Of a stretch of DNA of 37,264 nt, positions 8,090-18,347 are shown piece by piece. A program made the position numbers and the translations under genes. This DNA comes from Blattamonas nauphoetae (lineage: Eukaryota; Preaxostyla; Oxymonadida): assembly GCA_033064195.1 (NCBI GenBank), contig JARBJD010000522.1:1-37264 (forward strand), given 5' to 3'. Every line of letters begins with the position of its first letter. Positions within the stretch are counted from its first letter, which is position 1. The notes under the pieces are model-generated. The model ran no database searches. It was not told the origin of the DNA and was given only the letters and a program-made list of their open reading frames with translations.

Positions 8090-8690
8090 GTGGAGTCACC
8101 AATCGGTGTCCTGTCACCAATCGGTGCTTTTTTCAATAAATGTCACAATGGGTCAAACTAAGAAAAAAATGAATTTTTTGAATTATCTTCCCACATGATC
8201 CCGAGAAAACCTCAAAAAACCTCTTTTTGACCGCTTTTTTCATGTGTTCTCGTTAAATCTTCACAAACTGTGAACAGATTTTGATGAAATTTTTCACAGA
8301 AATGTTTTTTTGGTGCAAAACATTTTTTGAAAAAAAAATCAGAAAAAAATCTTGGGTATTTGGGAAGATGTGAAAAAAGGCTGTTTTTCGCCCCAAAAAA
8401 TTTCATGAGAAAAAAATTTTTATTTTTTTTGATCGTTTTTAATCGATATCTTTACGAACAAAATGCTTTTTCTTCGGTGTGAAACGGACGTCTGGTTGTG
8501 GAGAAATGAAAGAAAAAAATAGAAAAAGTGACAAAAATGTACAGTAAACTACTGTATAAAGTATTTTGAGGTTTTCTCTGGATCGCGTGGGAAGATAATT
8601 CAAAAAATTCATTTTTTCTTAGTTTGACCCATTGTGACATTTATTGAAAAAAGCACCGATTGGTGACAGGACACCGATTGGTGACGCCAC
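8090..8690. mobile_element. TA-flanked palindromic MITE, 601 bp
   Basis: TA flanks at 8088-8089 and 8691-8692. The arms are about 120 bp, starting GTGGAGTCACCAATCGGTG and GTGGCGTCACCAATCGGTG. A CACCAATCGGTG palindrome is present twice per arm. Arms include GGGTCAAACTAAGAAAAAAA, shared with the 594-bp element, and end near GAGAAAACCTCA. The interior core TGGTTGTGGAGAAAT lies near 8491. It has no coding capacity. Confidence 0.8.
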
Positions 8691-9203
8691 TATTAATTCT
8701 TCTTCGATACTACTATCAACTTTGACCCAACTACAGTTTTCTGTTTTTCACTTACCTCCTAATCTCACAGAGGGCACTTTTCTCTTAAAACGGAGAGCCT
8801 CCATCAAGGTAGTGAAGTTCTTTCTCAGTTTTTGATATCCCCAGATTGATACCTCATTTCACAAAAAAATGTTCTTCATCATGTTTCTAAGAATTGCTTC
8901 ATGTGCAATCTTGAAAATTGGCCTTTCTCTTCATACTGACATATCGGTGAGAATCACCCATATTCATGACTTCATCTGTGATCCTCGATTTTTCTCTCAG
9001 AAATTCACTTGTGGAAGACGGTGACTTAGAACTAAGTCATTTTCTCGTGACTTAAGTCAAATCAAAGGGCCCGACAACACTGCCAGAAAGTCCACCCGTG
9101 CCCTATCGTCCATGACTGTATCGTCCAGTCCAACGCTGGCACCGTCTAATCCAATTAATGGGCCAAATTGTCTTTAAGTTAAACTAAGAGATGTGTGAAA
9201 TAT
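8691..9203. other. 3' flank of the giant host gene
   Basis: No gene. It holds GAGAATCACCCATATTCATG near 8949, a tight hairpin GACTTAG/CTAAGTC at 9023-9038, and the motif GCCAGAAAGTCCACCCGTGCC at 9082-9102, which recurs at 21137 (inverted) and 21586. The last two lie within 200 bp of the stop codon and could belong to the 3' end of the transcript. Confidence 0.45.
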
Positions 9204-12200
9204 TCAAAAATTATGATGAATGACGTTTCCAGCAAATTGTCCATTGTCCTGGACTCTACACTCGATACCGATCTCCTCAACTCGATGTCGCATCCACTCA
9301 AATATCCTGCTTTCGGGTGGCATATCATTCCAAACCGTATTCATAAAGTCAGGGTTGATGACAGTCAATAACTCCACCAGATCACAAAACGCGTTTCGCC
9401 ATCGAAAAACGGACTCCACGTCATACCACTCGGCATTGTTGTCCGATGTGAGAGAAAATGGGAATGGGTCAAATGAAACAACTCGAACCGGAGCAAACAC
9501 CACGTCGTCGTCGGAGATCAGGTTGATTTGGTCTTTTTTCTTCATTTGTTTATGAGTGGGAATTGTTTGATTCAGCTTCTTCAACCATTCACTGTGTTTG
9601 TCGGTGTTTGATGAAAGTTCTTTCTTGGTAAGGGTTTCTTCCATTGATTGGGTCGTTTTGAGTCTTTCAGCCAGTTCAAGCCTCGCTTCCCACTTCAACT
9701 TCTTCCGGTACGGCATGAAATGAGGTTCCTGGTAATGTCCTTGATGCATGCGAATATTCTCATAGATGGTCGCCTCTCTTTCAGCCATTCTGTTCATGGT
9801 ATAAGTGGGAAGAGATGGGGTTTGTGGAAGTGATGTGAAGAAGAGAACCGAAGTCATGAACATTTCGATGTTTTTGAGAAGATAGACTCCGCAGTCGAAG
9901 CTGTTCTTCTGATGTGGGACAACAGGCGCATAGGAAGGGATGTTGCTTCTGGAGAAGAGAGCGTAGTTTGTGTTTAGTATTCTATTCTTCCGATAGAACG
10001 ACTCAAATGAGAGATAAGAGCGAAGGAGGGCTGAATGGCGAGGGTAATAGACGTTTGGGGGAGGCTCCGGAAGTGAGTCGAGAAACAGGATCATGAGGCG
10101 AGGTGACTTGGCGAAATAGTTCTGTTTTTGACCCAACGCAGCAAAGACTTTCCCGTGGGATGTAAGACCCTGGTTGGAATCAAGAGAAGGGAGGATTGAG
10201 CGAATAAGTGTGTTTTTCCTGATCCGAGCGATCTGCTTTGTGCGTTGGGTGATCGTTGATGGCTGAAGTTGGTGCGTGAGAGTGAGGAGAGGGAACTCAT
10301 GTGGAACAGGGGGCATGAGAAGCTCTGGTTGGGTGCCAGGCTGGTTTACAGATGCGAGTGGGGGAGCGACATTCTTTCTGGAGGGTTTTGGTTTCTTTGT
10401 CTTTGAAGATTCTTTTTTGTCCGACCGTTGACGTTTTATCTTCTTTGGCGATGTCGTCTCTTCTTCAACGTCTTCTGAATCATCATCATCTTCCAGAATT
10501 CGGTGTTGCAGAGAACCATCTGGGTTGATTTGTTTGATTCGTGATTGGTCCGGCATGTAATCGATCTTCTTATTGAATCGTCCGAATAGGTTTTCGGGAT
10601 GAATCAAATCGTGTGTGACGCTTGTTATTCGAACTGCTCCTTTTCGAGCTGTCGGAGCGAATGTGACTTCATCTGAATGATCACAGAACGACCCAATGAC
10701 ATTTCGACTCTGCTTCCCGGTGAGCATGTCGGAGAATGTGATGGAAGGAGAGAAAAGATCAAGGAAATCATTCTTTGGATCTGGTGAAGTGATGACTGGC
10801 ATTGTTGATGGGATTGTGGTGGTTGGTTCGATGGCGTCTGTTGTGGATATTGTGGCGAAAGGAGGGACAGTTGGAGAATGTGTGAACGCGTCAACAGAGT
10901 GAGATAATGAGTTAGGTGGTGAATGAGTGGTGGAAGATGCTGTCAAGATGTTCGTTGACAGGGAACCTTGTGGCTGATGGATGGAAGTGCTGGGAGAGAA
11001 GTCAGGAACAATTGAAGTTGGTGCAGCTTTGAAGGATTGAAACGAAAGAGAGCGATGTGATTTGGGTGAAGGAGGTAATGGTGAGAGAGATCGAGATGGA
11101 GGGACGGACAGAGAGAGTGGATCCAGCGGTGGTGAGAGAGATTTCTGTCGCGAGAAACGAGTGGTCAGCGGTCCCGCGGAATCATTCTGGGTTGGCAAAG
11201 ATGTTGGCTTTGTTGTTTTGTTGTGAGGTTGAGTTTTCGTTTTAGGTTCGGCGTGCGATTCTTTCCTCTTTGTCCCAACTTCGTTCAATTTGGTGAGATT
11301 CAGAGTCGGAGCAGGATGATGGGGAGTGTACACAAACTGTTCGTCGTTTGTGGACTGATGCTTCATCGTCTCCTTCGTCTTCATCATCTTTTCGCCCTTC
11401 TCTCGACTTCGAGTCTTTGGAGGTGGTTGAGGGTGAGTCTGGAGATGCTCTTGTTTGATCCTCTTAACGTCTTCATGTTGTTCCTTGATGCGTTGATTAG
11501 CCTTTTCCATGTACAACCTTGCTTCTTCTTCTTGTTTTCGAGGCGATCCACGTTTTGGACGTGAGGAATGGCTTGAACCGATCAGATTCGGTTGATGATC
11601 TGCTTGAATTTGCTCATCACCTGGTTGTGTCGGCTTAGCAACAGGTTTTGTCTCTTCAGTCGATTTCCGAACGCGGAGAGTCGGTCCTCCTCCTGACAAT
11701 CGAACATCAACGTCGTGGGATAGTTCTGTGACGATGTTTTGAGATGGATTGGCCACAGTCGGATCGGTAGTTCCTGAGACATCGATGATATCTGGTTGGA
11801 GTGCATTGTCTGGTTGGATCCCAATCGTATCAGCGGATTGCTGGGTTTCAATCTCTTTAACTTCTTCTTCGATCTTGGACTTTCGTTTCTCCAAAATACG
11901 CCTGAGTGCTCTTCTGATAGATTGAGAATCAGATATAGGACCATTCAGATGTTCCAGAAGTCGTTTCATTCTATCCTCAACTTGTTTATATAATAATGGG
12001 TTTTCGATGAAGTCAGCAGGTGACAAGCAGTCTGCAGCACTGAGGATATCTCCGACGGTCTCGCCTTCGATAAGTTGAGAATTCCAACTCGTATAGGGTG
12101 TTGTTCGTGGTGGGATTGAGAAATCAATGAAAACATTGCTGTTCTGGCCGTGTAGCGTGGAAAACTTGAGGCATTTCGACCAGTAGCTCTTGATTTCGGG

Positions 12201-15200
12201 TTGACTACTTGTCATAAGTATGTCCTCGAAATAACTTTTTGTGTCCACTTGAATTTGGACATTTTTAAAGTCATTTTGTTGGCGCATCTGTTGATTTCTC
12301 TTCATCTCGAACATAGTTTCCATCCTTCTCCAGGCTGATTTCTCGATCCGCATCTGTTCGCATTCTGGGAGTGTTGTTGGCATCTGTCTTCCAGGGAGAG
12401 GCCCTTCAAACGGAGTGTTCTCCAAGATGATCTGTGGATAACAAATAATTGCCAACGACCAGTGTGTCTTTTCATTAATTGGAATCAGGAAGAACTTGTG
12501 AGTGAACAGATTGAGACGGCGGCTCCATCGTTTCACGTGATTATATCCGCCCATTGGACCGGCTGCGTTGAAATCAAGATTGACATCCAGAGGAAGGTCC
12601 TTTCCAAAGTCGATTCCGACACTTCGGAGAAAGTAGAATGGGGGGAGATCGTCGCCCGGGACGGCACTCAGGTCGGACCCTTCCTGAGTGGTGAGAAGAA
12701 TGGTTGGATCGACATCCTTTGCGACAGGACAGAGGAGATCGTGTGAGATGCCTTCGAATGGAAACGTCAGAGGAAGGAATCCTGGATCACACAACGGCAA
12801 TGGACACCGAATGTAGTTGTTAATTATCTCATGGCCGGTTGGTCTTGGCTTCGGGTGGTAACCATCATTTCCATCGACAACAATATCTGGCTGAGTCGGT
12901 TCGAGAGGGATAAAGCGAGGTTCTATTCGGTTGTAGAAGGAAGAACTATGGACACAGGCTGCCGAAACATCCATAGAAGAACTGGTCGGAGGCTGGACGA
13001 TTGGAGAGCGGACGACAAGAGATGGAGGCTTTGTTGTGAGAAGAGCAGCATTGGTCAGGGATTGATCAGAGGTTAGAGTTGCAATCTCTTGTGGAGAGCT
13101 GAGTAAATTGTTGTTTTCCTGTTTGACAGTGACCTCTTTTTCTGCAGGTTCTTTCTCAAGGCAAGCTTCCACCAGATCTTGATAATCCGACAGATCTTCT
13201 TGGGCGGCCTGGTCCAAAGTAGTTGGGATGAATGGTTGGAGGGATTCTCCATCCAGATCATCCCTTCGTGGACCCCCTCCGACTTGGTTCCCGAGTGGTG
13301 GATGAGGATGGGAATGTTGGATGAAGTCATCTGAATCGAGGTGATCTGTCTGTAACTCAATCTCACCAACTGCGTCGTCAGTCGGATCCGATAGTATTGG
13401 TGGCGAAATTGAGACTGGTTGGGTGTCGTTGTTTGGAACAATTTTTGGAAATGTCGTTTGTTGAAAAGATTGTTCATCGTCATCAATGAACTCATGATCA
13501 AAATTGATGTCAGAAGAACTCTTTTTCTCATCTGATTCTTCTTTCTGATGAGGAACTGACTTTGTTGGATTTGGAACGAATGCTTTTGGTACGACTCGAT
13601 TTCGAAGAGATCCTAATTTTCTCTTAATTTGGGTCGTTCGTGAGGACGAAAGTTTGGGTTTGGTGTTTTTTGTATTTCCGGCATGGTTGTCTTTCTCTGA
13701 TTTCGTTCTTGTTGTGTCGGGAATGAAATGATTCCGCGTTTCCATATTTGGATCTGGTTTTGAGGTGGTCTTCTCATGATTATCACTTCTGAGGTTTCTC
13801 TTCCTCCTCTCAATGCTTTTTAACTCTCTTTGCGGTTCCTCCATCTCGGCAGGTTCTTTCTGAAGGATGTCCGTTGGTGACTTGGAATGAATCTCAGCTT
13901 TTGATGCTCCTTCGTCATTCATTTCATCGTTGTCTTCTTCTTTGTCGTCCTCGACGCTCTTTACAGCTTTGTCCAGATCCTCATTTCCTTCCTTTTCTTC
14001 GATTGCTTCATCCTTATCCTCTTCATTACCCTCGTTTTTATCATCAATGTCATTCTTGTCCTTTTGTGGATCTAAATCGACAACAGCTGTTTTGACCTTC
14101 CTCTTCGGCTTCTTTCTGATCACCGTCTTCTTTTGAGGTCTGTGCTCGGAAGAATTGTGGTCCTCAGCAGTTTTTCTGTCTGTGCTCCTCGTCCGATAGT
14201 GTGGACGCAGTCTGTCAATGTACGTGCAACCTTCGTCCAAATACTTGAAGAAGTATGTCGATAAGATCGCAAAAACTTGGTCTTCCTTCTTGTCTGCTTC
14301 TTGCACAGAGTATTCCTGAATTTGGCCCCGAAACGGGGTTTGATTGTCAGGGTTGTTGTCTTTGGAATCTCCTCTGATCATTTCTTGGAGATATTTTGCG
14401 AAAAAAGAGATGATTGTATCGTTCAGGAACCGGCGCTGTTGGAGTCTGTCCATCTCTCCGACTGTGATTGAGATTTGACCACCAGCTTGAGCATTTGGAG
14501 GGAATGACGTTAGCTCCATTGTGCTGTCCATGTGGAGGAATCGGTATGTGAAAATTGTCTTCGCGAGGATGAAGCTGAGGGCAGGAGATGAGGGAAGGAG
14601 CGATATGGATGGAATAGAATGAGGGAGTGGAAGGGTCGAGATATTCTGGAGGGTGAACGATGGATTGCTGAATGCGAGTCCTTGGAGGAGAGATTTGAAT
14701 GGGAGTGGCTCTGGACTTGATGACATCAGATGATATTGGTAATCGTAAGCGACGTGGAGTGAATAATGAAACCTGACAAGAGCGGGAGTTCGGGCGAGTT
14801 GGGCTGGGTGCGGGAAGCGTGAAATGTTCAAAGTTTGGTTGGGACGACTCGGAGAGTATGTTGGATAGCTTGAGAGGAAGATCAGATATTGCGCCCAGTG
14901 GGGTGAGAGTGCACGAAAAGAATAACTCGCAGGGAGGAGTGGATTGAGAGGAGTGGCGAACGAGAAGAGGAGAGAATGGATGAAGAACGGGATTGTGTGA
15001 GACAAATTGATGAGGTGAGGTGGAGGGGGCTCGGACGATGAGGATGGATTGTAAGGAGAGGGAAGAGAGACTTGTGGGGTGATGGAGAGATCAGTCGAGA
15101 ATGGCTCGAAAGATGCCATCGACGAACTGGAAGATGCAAAATTAGGAGATGAAGTCTCTTCTGCTCCGTCTGGCTGTGTCCCAGGGATGTCATCTTCTGT

Positions 15201-17777
15201 TTGCGGTGTCTCGAACCGAAGCAGATCTGGCAGGAGTGGGTCGAAGAACTGTGGAACGATGTTGTTCAGCCAGTCCGGATAGTGCGGGCATCTCAGGCCG
15301 TCTGACGGGAGACCAAAGACAATGATCATCCAGTTGTCTCTTTCCAGCAAATCTTGTCTCGGACTGTCTTCGAAAGAAGTAGCATGTTTGAAAAAGTGGG
15401 GTGTGGGGTCTGTGTACGGATGAGATTGCTCTGAAAGATGAATGGCGACGACAGCGACATTCTCCTTCTGGTTGAGGTATGCATAACCAGGCTGGGTTGG
15501 TGACGTGAGCGTGGCGAAATCGATGGTGAGAGTGATTGGAGAGTGAGGACGGGATAAATCTTGCTGTGACGAAATGTGAAAGTGAGAGAGGAGTTCAGTG
15601 TTGGGAAAATCTGTGGAAGAGACATCCAATGAAATGGTGGGGAGACGGAGGTTGAAATGCGATGTGAGAGTCGTGTCTGAATTTGGCTTTGAAAAGGTGT
15701 GTGTGGGGAGTTTCAGTACAGCAACTGAATCAATGGGTGAGATGGCTGTGTTCCCAATCTGGAAAGAGTAGACTGGGAGCAAGTATGAGGAAGAGATGGG
15801 CTTGGACCTGGTCATCTCTGGAGGAGATTCTTGATCGTGAGGAGGTGTTGAGAGTTGAACGAAAATGGACGGATCAATCTGAGTCGAGTGCTGAATGAGA
15901 AGGTCGACTTCCTTTTGGTAGAACACAAAGTCAGCCAGGATGAGATTGGAACAGATGCTGACATAGCTAAGGTACGTCCTCCATCGGGCGGAATCATGGA
16001 ATGAGAGGGGGTATGGGATGGGAGGGGCGTCGGTCTCAGTGATGTCGTGTTCCCAGATCGAATCCCATGAAAATAAATGATTAGGCGGGGTGTCTGACAT
16101 CCATTTGTCTCTGTGTGAGTTCAACATGATATTCTGAAGCGATGTGAGCTCAGGGTTCCGGACTTCCTTCCCTTCCAACGGCGTCCCGTCCACTCTGTCC
16201 TCTGGAAGACTTTGAAGGGGAGCAATGTCGTCGTCTTGGTTCTGATCAAGGAGAATGTAAGGATCATCAGCCTTTTGGTTATCGTACTGGTTGTTTGCAG
16301 AATTGCTTTGGATCTCATGGAGGAAATCTCCGCAGTGTTTTCTTAGGGATGAAGCAAAATGTGTGAGGAAGATATTCAACGTATAGCCAGTGCGAAGAAG
16401 AGAAATGGATCGATGTTGGGTAGTGTGTGGTGAAGGATCAACAAATGAGAGTCCTTTCATGAGCTGATCCGACTCACTAATCAATTCATGTGTCCCATCT
16501 TTCAAAATCCATTTCTCGTTATCTTCACGATTCCAATCAGACTCGTCAGAGGTAATAATCAGTGCTCTAGGTTTCGTAGCATCTTCAACGGCTCGAAAAA
16601 AACTCTGTTCGTTCGTTGAAACCCTCGCATTGATCTGTTTGATTGGCTTTTGAGGAGTAGTCTTTGCAATAGGTTCGAATAGCTCGTTCGAGAATATGTC
16701 TGGAAAATATCTCTGGCGGAGAGAATACGTTGTGGATTTGTCGTAGAGAGGTTGTTTTCTGAAGGGTGGAAGTCGTGCCCTGAAATGAAATGTAGACACG
16801 CCAGGGAGACCAGAAACAAGAATAAAATGACGATATTGATGAGAAAATGGAAGTGGACGGAGATTGTATATCTGGTTATCGTCGAAAGAAAACTGAAAAG
16901 GCTCCTGAAATGTCTGAATTCCAAAGGATTTAGGGAGGATTCCAGCAGTACATGCATTAACAGTCGTGTTTACCAAGTGATTAAATGGATAATATTGGTT
17001 TATTTCCTTCTTATAAATCGGAAATTGAGTGAACTGCTGAATCGACATCAGGTAGAACGGATCTGTGGTGGACTGTCCGGATCCTAGTTGAATTGTAGCT
17101 TTTGAATGAAGAGGAGCTTTTTCATCGACAGGGACAGAATATCTTTTGCCAAGGCCGAGAAGTATTCGAAGTCCAGAATTCTGTGACATACTCCAAAAGT
17201 CATCAAGTGAAGGTGTTGCAAAAGGAGAAGAGACCAATGGAGATTGTGGATACATATGCATCCTCGTTCGTTCCGTGGATTTTGGATGAGGTTGGTGTGT
17301 TGACAAATTGTGTTTGAGGATGTGTCGAGTAATTTCATGGTCATCGTCTCCAGGATAAGACGGAGGAGGTTCACATTCTTTGGGAGACACGAAGGAATGG
17401 GAGAGGATGGTGGTCAAGAAGTGAGGAGAGAGATTTTTGAGGTGTGGGTGTGAGACCTGAATAGCATGTGGTAAGAGCGTTTCTGGATCAATTGCAGTTT
17501 GTTTGGGTACAATATGCATGGTATGACTTGGGGTTTCATCGTCTTTTTCATCTGAGTTGCTTGAGAGGAAAGGTGATTGTGTATCTGAATAGTCAGAGCC
17601 TTGCACTCGTCTTGACTGAGGTGTGAAGATTTCATCAGATGTTTCATTTGAATCGTCAATACTAATTGGATTATGCTTCGAAGTTCCTTGAGAACGCGAG
17701 GACTTGGCCATTCTGGAAGGGTTTGGATTTCGATAGTGACCACTCGGAACGCCACGGGGTCTGGGTTTGGGTTTCAT
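9204..17777 (-). CDS. Giant Ulp1/SENP6-7-like SUMO protease, 2857 aa
   Basis: A C48 cysteine protease, expected to cleave SUMO (or a like modifier) from proteins. The catalytic core appears in order: substrate-edge segment ISITVGEMDRLQ...FLNDTIISFFAKYL (F1117-D1120 mark FLND), then VFAILSTYFFKYL (~1168); His in THWSL (H1772, W1773); Asp in MILFLDSL (D2567); Gln and Cys in HQKNSFDCGVYLL (Q2623, C2629). All catalytic residues are present. His to Asp is 795 residues apart, against about 20 in SENP1-type enzymes. SENP6/7 have a smaller insertion there, so they are the closest model. The N-terminal ~1090 and the inserts are Ser/Pro/Lys/Glu-rich, probably disordered, with an acidic run near 1225-1290. 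An in-frame TGA 13-15 nt upstream supports this ATG. There are no introns in 8.6 kb. The stop is TGA. Confidence 0.85.
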   Translation of the reverse strand: MKPKPRPRGVPSGHYRNPNPSRMAKSSRSQGTSKHNPISIDDSNETSDEIFTPQSRRVQGSDYSDTQSPFLSSNSDEKDDETPSHTMHIVPKQTAIDPETLLPHAIQVSHPHLKNLSPHFLTTILSHSFVSPKECEPPPSYPGDDDHEITRHILKHNLSTHQPHPKSTERTRMHMYPQSPLVSSPFATPSLDDFWSMSQNSGLRILLGLGKRYSVPVDEKAPLHSKATIQLGSGQSTTDPFYLMSIQQFTQFPIYKKEINQYYPFNHLVNTTVNACTAGILPKSFGIQTFQEPFQFSFDDNQIYNLRPLPFSHQYRHFILVSGLPGVSTFHFRARLPPFRKQPLYDKSTTYSLRQRYFPDIFSNELFEPIAKTTPQKPIKQINARVSTNEQSFFRAVEDATKPRALIITSDESDWNREDNEKWILKDGTHELISESDQLMKGLSFVDPSPHTTQHRSISLLRTGYTLNIFLTHFASSLRKHCGDFLHEIQSNSANNQYDNQKADDPYILLDQNQDDDIAPLQSLPEDRVDGTPLEGKEVRNPELTSLQNIMLNSHRDKWMSDTPPNHLFSWDSIWEHDITETDAPPIPYPLSFHDSARWRTYLSYVSICSNLILADFVFYQKEVDLLIQHSTQIDPSIFVQLSTPPHDQESPPEMTRSKPISSSYLLPVYSFQIGNTAISPIDSVAVLKLPTHTFSKPNSDTTLTSHFNLRLPTISLDVSSTDFPNTELLSHFHISSQQDLSRPHSPITLTIDFATLTSPTQPGYAYLNQKENVAVVAIHLSEQSHPYTDPTPHFFKHATSFEDSPRQDLLERDNWMIIVFGLPSDGLRCPHYPDWLNNIVPQFFDPLLPDLLRFETPQTEDDIPGTQPDGAEETSSPNFASSSSSMASFEPFSTDLSITPQVSLPSPYNPSSSSEPPPPHLINLSHTIPFFIHSLLFSFATPLNPLLPASYSFRALSPHWAQYLIFLSSYPTYSPSRPNQTLNISRFPHPAQLARTPALVRFHYSLHVAYDYQYHLMSSSPEPLPFKSLLQGLAFSNPSFTLQNISTLPLPHSIPSISLLPSSPALSFILAKTIFTYRFLHMDSTMELTSFPPNAQAGGQISITVGEMDRLQQRRFLNDTIISFFAKYLQEMIRGDSKDNNPDNQTPFRGQIQEYSVQEADKKEDQVFAILSTYFFKYLDEGCTYIDRLRPHYRTRSTDRKTAEDHNSSEHRPQKKTVIRKKPKRKVKTAVVDLDPQKDKNDIDDKNEGNEEDKDEAIEEKEGNEDLDKAVKSVEDDKEEDNDEMNDEGASKAEIHSKSPTDILQKEPAEMEEPQRELKSIERRKRNLRSDNHEKTTSKPDPNMETRNHFIPDTTRTKSEKDNHAGNTKNTKPKLSSSRTTQIKRKLGSLRNRVVPKAFVPNPTKSVPHQKEESDEKKSSSDINFDHEFIDDDEQSFQQTTFPKIVPNNDTQPVSISPPILSDPTDDAVGEIELQTDHLDSDDFIQHSHPHPPLGNQVGGGPRRDDLDGESLQPFIPTTLDQAAQEDLSDYQDLVEACLEKEPAEKEVTVKQENNNLLSSPQEIATLTSDQSLTNAALLTTKPPSLVVRSPIVQPPTSSSMDVSAACVHSSSFYNRIEPRFIPLEPTQPDIVVDGNDGYHPKPRPTGHEIINNYIRCPLPLCDPGFLPLTFPFEGISHDLLCPVAKDVDPTILLTTQEGSDLSAVPGDDLPPFYFLRSVGIDFGKDLPLDVNLDFNAAGPMGGYNHVKRWSRRLNLFTHKFFLIPINEKTHWSLAIICYPQIILENTPFEGPLPGRQMPTTLPECEQMRIEKSAWRRMETMFEMKRNQQMRQQNDFKNVQIQVDTKSYFEDILMTSSQPEIKSYWSKCLKFSTLHGQNSNVFIDFSIPPRTTPYTSWNSQLIEGETVGDILSAADCLSPADFIENPLLYKQVEDRMKRLLEHLNGPISDSQSIRRALRRILEKRKSKIEEEVKEIETQQSADTIGIQPDNALQPDIIDVSGTTDPTVANPSQNIVTELSHDVDVRLSGGGPTLRVRKSTEETKPVAKPTQPGDEQIQADHQPNLIGSSHSSRPKRGSPRKQEEEARLYMEKANQRIKEQHEDVKRIKQEHLQTHPQPPPKTRSREKGEKMMKTKETMKHQSTNDEQFVYTPHHPAPTLNLTKLNEVGTKRKESHAEPKTKTQPHNKTTKPTSLPTQNDSAGPLTTRFSRQKSLSPPLDPLSLSVPPSRSLSPLPPSPKSHRSLSFQSFKAAPTSIVPDFSPSTSIHQPQGSLSTNILTASSTTHSPPNSLSHSVDAFTHSPTVPPFATISTTDAIEPTTTIPSTMPVITSPDPKNDFLDLFSPSITFSDMLTGKQSRNVIGSFCDHSDEVTFAPTARKGAVRITSVTHDLIHPENLFGRFNKKIDYMPDQSRIKQINPDGSLQHRILEDDDDSEDVEEETTSPKKIKRQRSDKKESSKTKKPKPSRKNVAPPLASVNQPGTQPELLMPPVPHEFPLLTLTHQLQPSTITQRTKQIARIRKNTLIRSILPSLDSNQGLTSHGKVFAALGQKQNYFAKSPRLMILFLDSLPEPPPNVYYPRHSALLRSYLSFESFYRKNRILNTNYALFSRSNIPSYAPVVPHQKNSFDCGVYLLKNIEMFMTSVLFFTSLPQTPSLPTYTMNRMAEREATIYENIRMHQGHYQEPHFMPYRKKLKWEARLELAERLKTTQSMEETLTKKELSSNTDKHSEWLKKLNQTIPTHKQMKKKDQINLISDDDVVFAPVRVVSFDPFPFSLTSDNNAEWYDVESVFRWRNAFCDLVELLTVINPDFMNTVWNDMPPESRIFEWMRHRVEEIGIECRVQDNGQFAGNVIHHNF

Positions 17778-17851
17778 TGGAAGGTGTCCTCAATTGAATG
17801 GCTATACGAGAGGGCGACAAAAGAAACACGATACAGTGGGTCCGAGGCGTC

Positions 17852-18347
17852 TTATCCATCAGTGGGGCTAGTGAACTGTGTGAGGTGACTTGCTGCTTCG
17901 AGTTCTTTGTCTGAGAAGTTAGAAAAGAAGGAGATGTGAAAAAATGCAGAAAATAAATCAATACTTTTCTCTCTGGAGCGTAATCCATCGATCTCGCAAA
18001 TTTTGATGAGAAGAGATATTTGCTTGGAAACACTGCTATCCATCAGAGAATTAAATAACGATACATCCAAGCAATATCAACATCAAGTTTGTTGCAGCTC
18101 GCACAAAGGCTCTTTCTCCCGCCATCCTGAAGTTACGAATAAGGATCGCCACTCTCTGCAACAGAGGCGAAGGAACCTTGCTGGAATCAAGATTCTTAAC
18201 TAAACATGTCTGTCAAGATTCAAAGTTAAAACGATGAAGAGATACCTGTTGTAGAAAGATGAAGATGTTTGGATTGGTGACAGTCGCTGAGGAAGAGTTG
18301 GACGGAGAGGAGTCGAAGGAGAAAAGTTCGGACGAGTAAGAAGTCAT
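17852..18347 (-). pseudogene. Host gene fragment with a 36-nt intron, frameshifted
   Basis: Exon 1 (ATG at 18347 to 18246) reads MTSYSSELFSFDSSPSNSSS...IFIFLQQ. The frame closes soon after unless 18245-18210 is removed. It then continues TCLVKNLDSSKVPSPLLQRV...ILIRNFRMAGERAFVRAATN to a stop near 18050. From about 18065 a second frame carries NSLMDSSVSKQISLLIKICE...LFSAFFHISFF and ends TSPTDG at 17852. No GT-AG intron joins the two frames, so a single frameshift is likelier. The product resembles, from memory, the start of a large oxymonad protein family (helical, HEAT-like) and would be strongly truncated. It ends 75 bp before the giant protease start. Confidence 0.5.
18210..18245 (-). other. 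Candidate 36-nt spliceosomal intron
   Basis: Boundaries are CAACAG/GTATCT and TTGACAG/ACATG on the minus strand, with TTTTAAC as a possible branch site. Reading through gives TGA after ten codons; removing the 36 nt keeps the frame open for about 50 further codons. Confidence 0.5.

Noticed and set aside
8090-8690. CACTA-type transposon ends (CCACTA/TAGTGG)
   Set aside because: In CACTA elements the terminus starts with CACTA at the outer edge. Here the orientation is reversed and the flank is TA, so the TA-duplicating model fits better.
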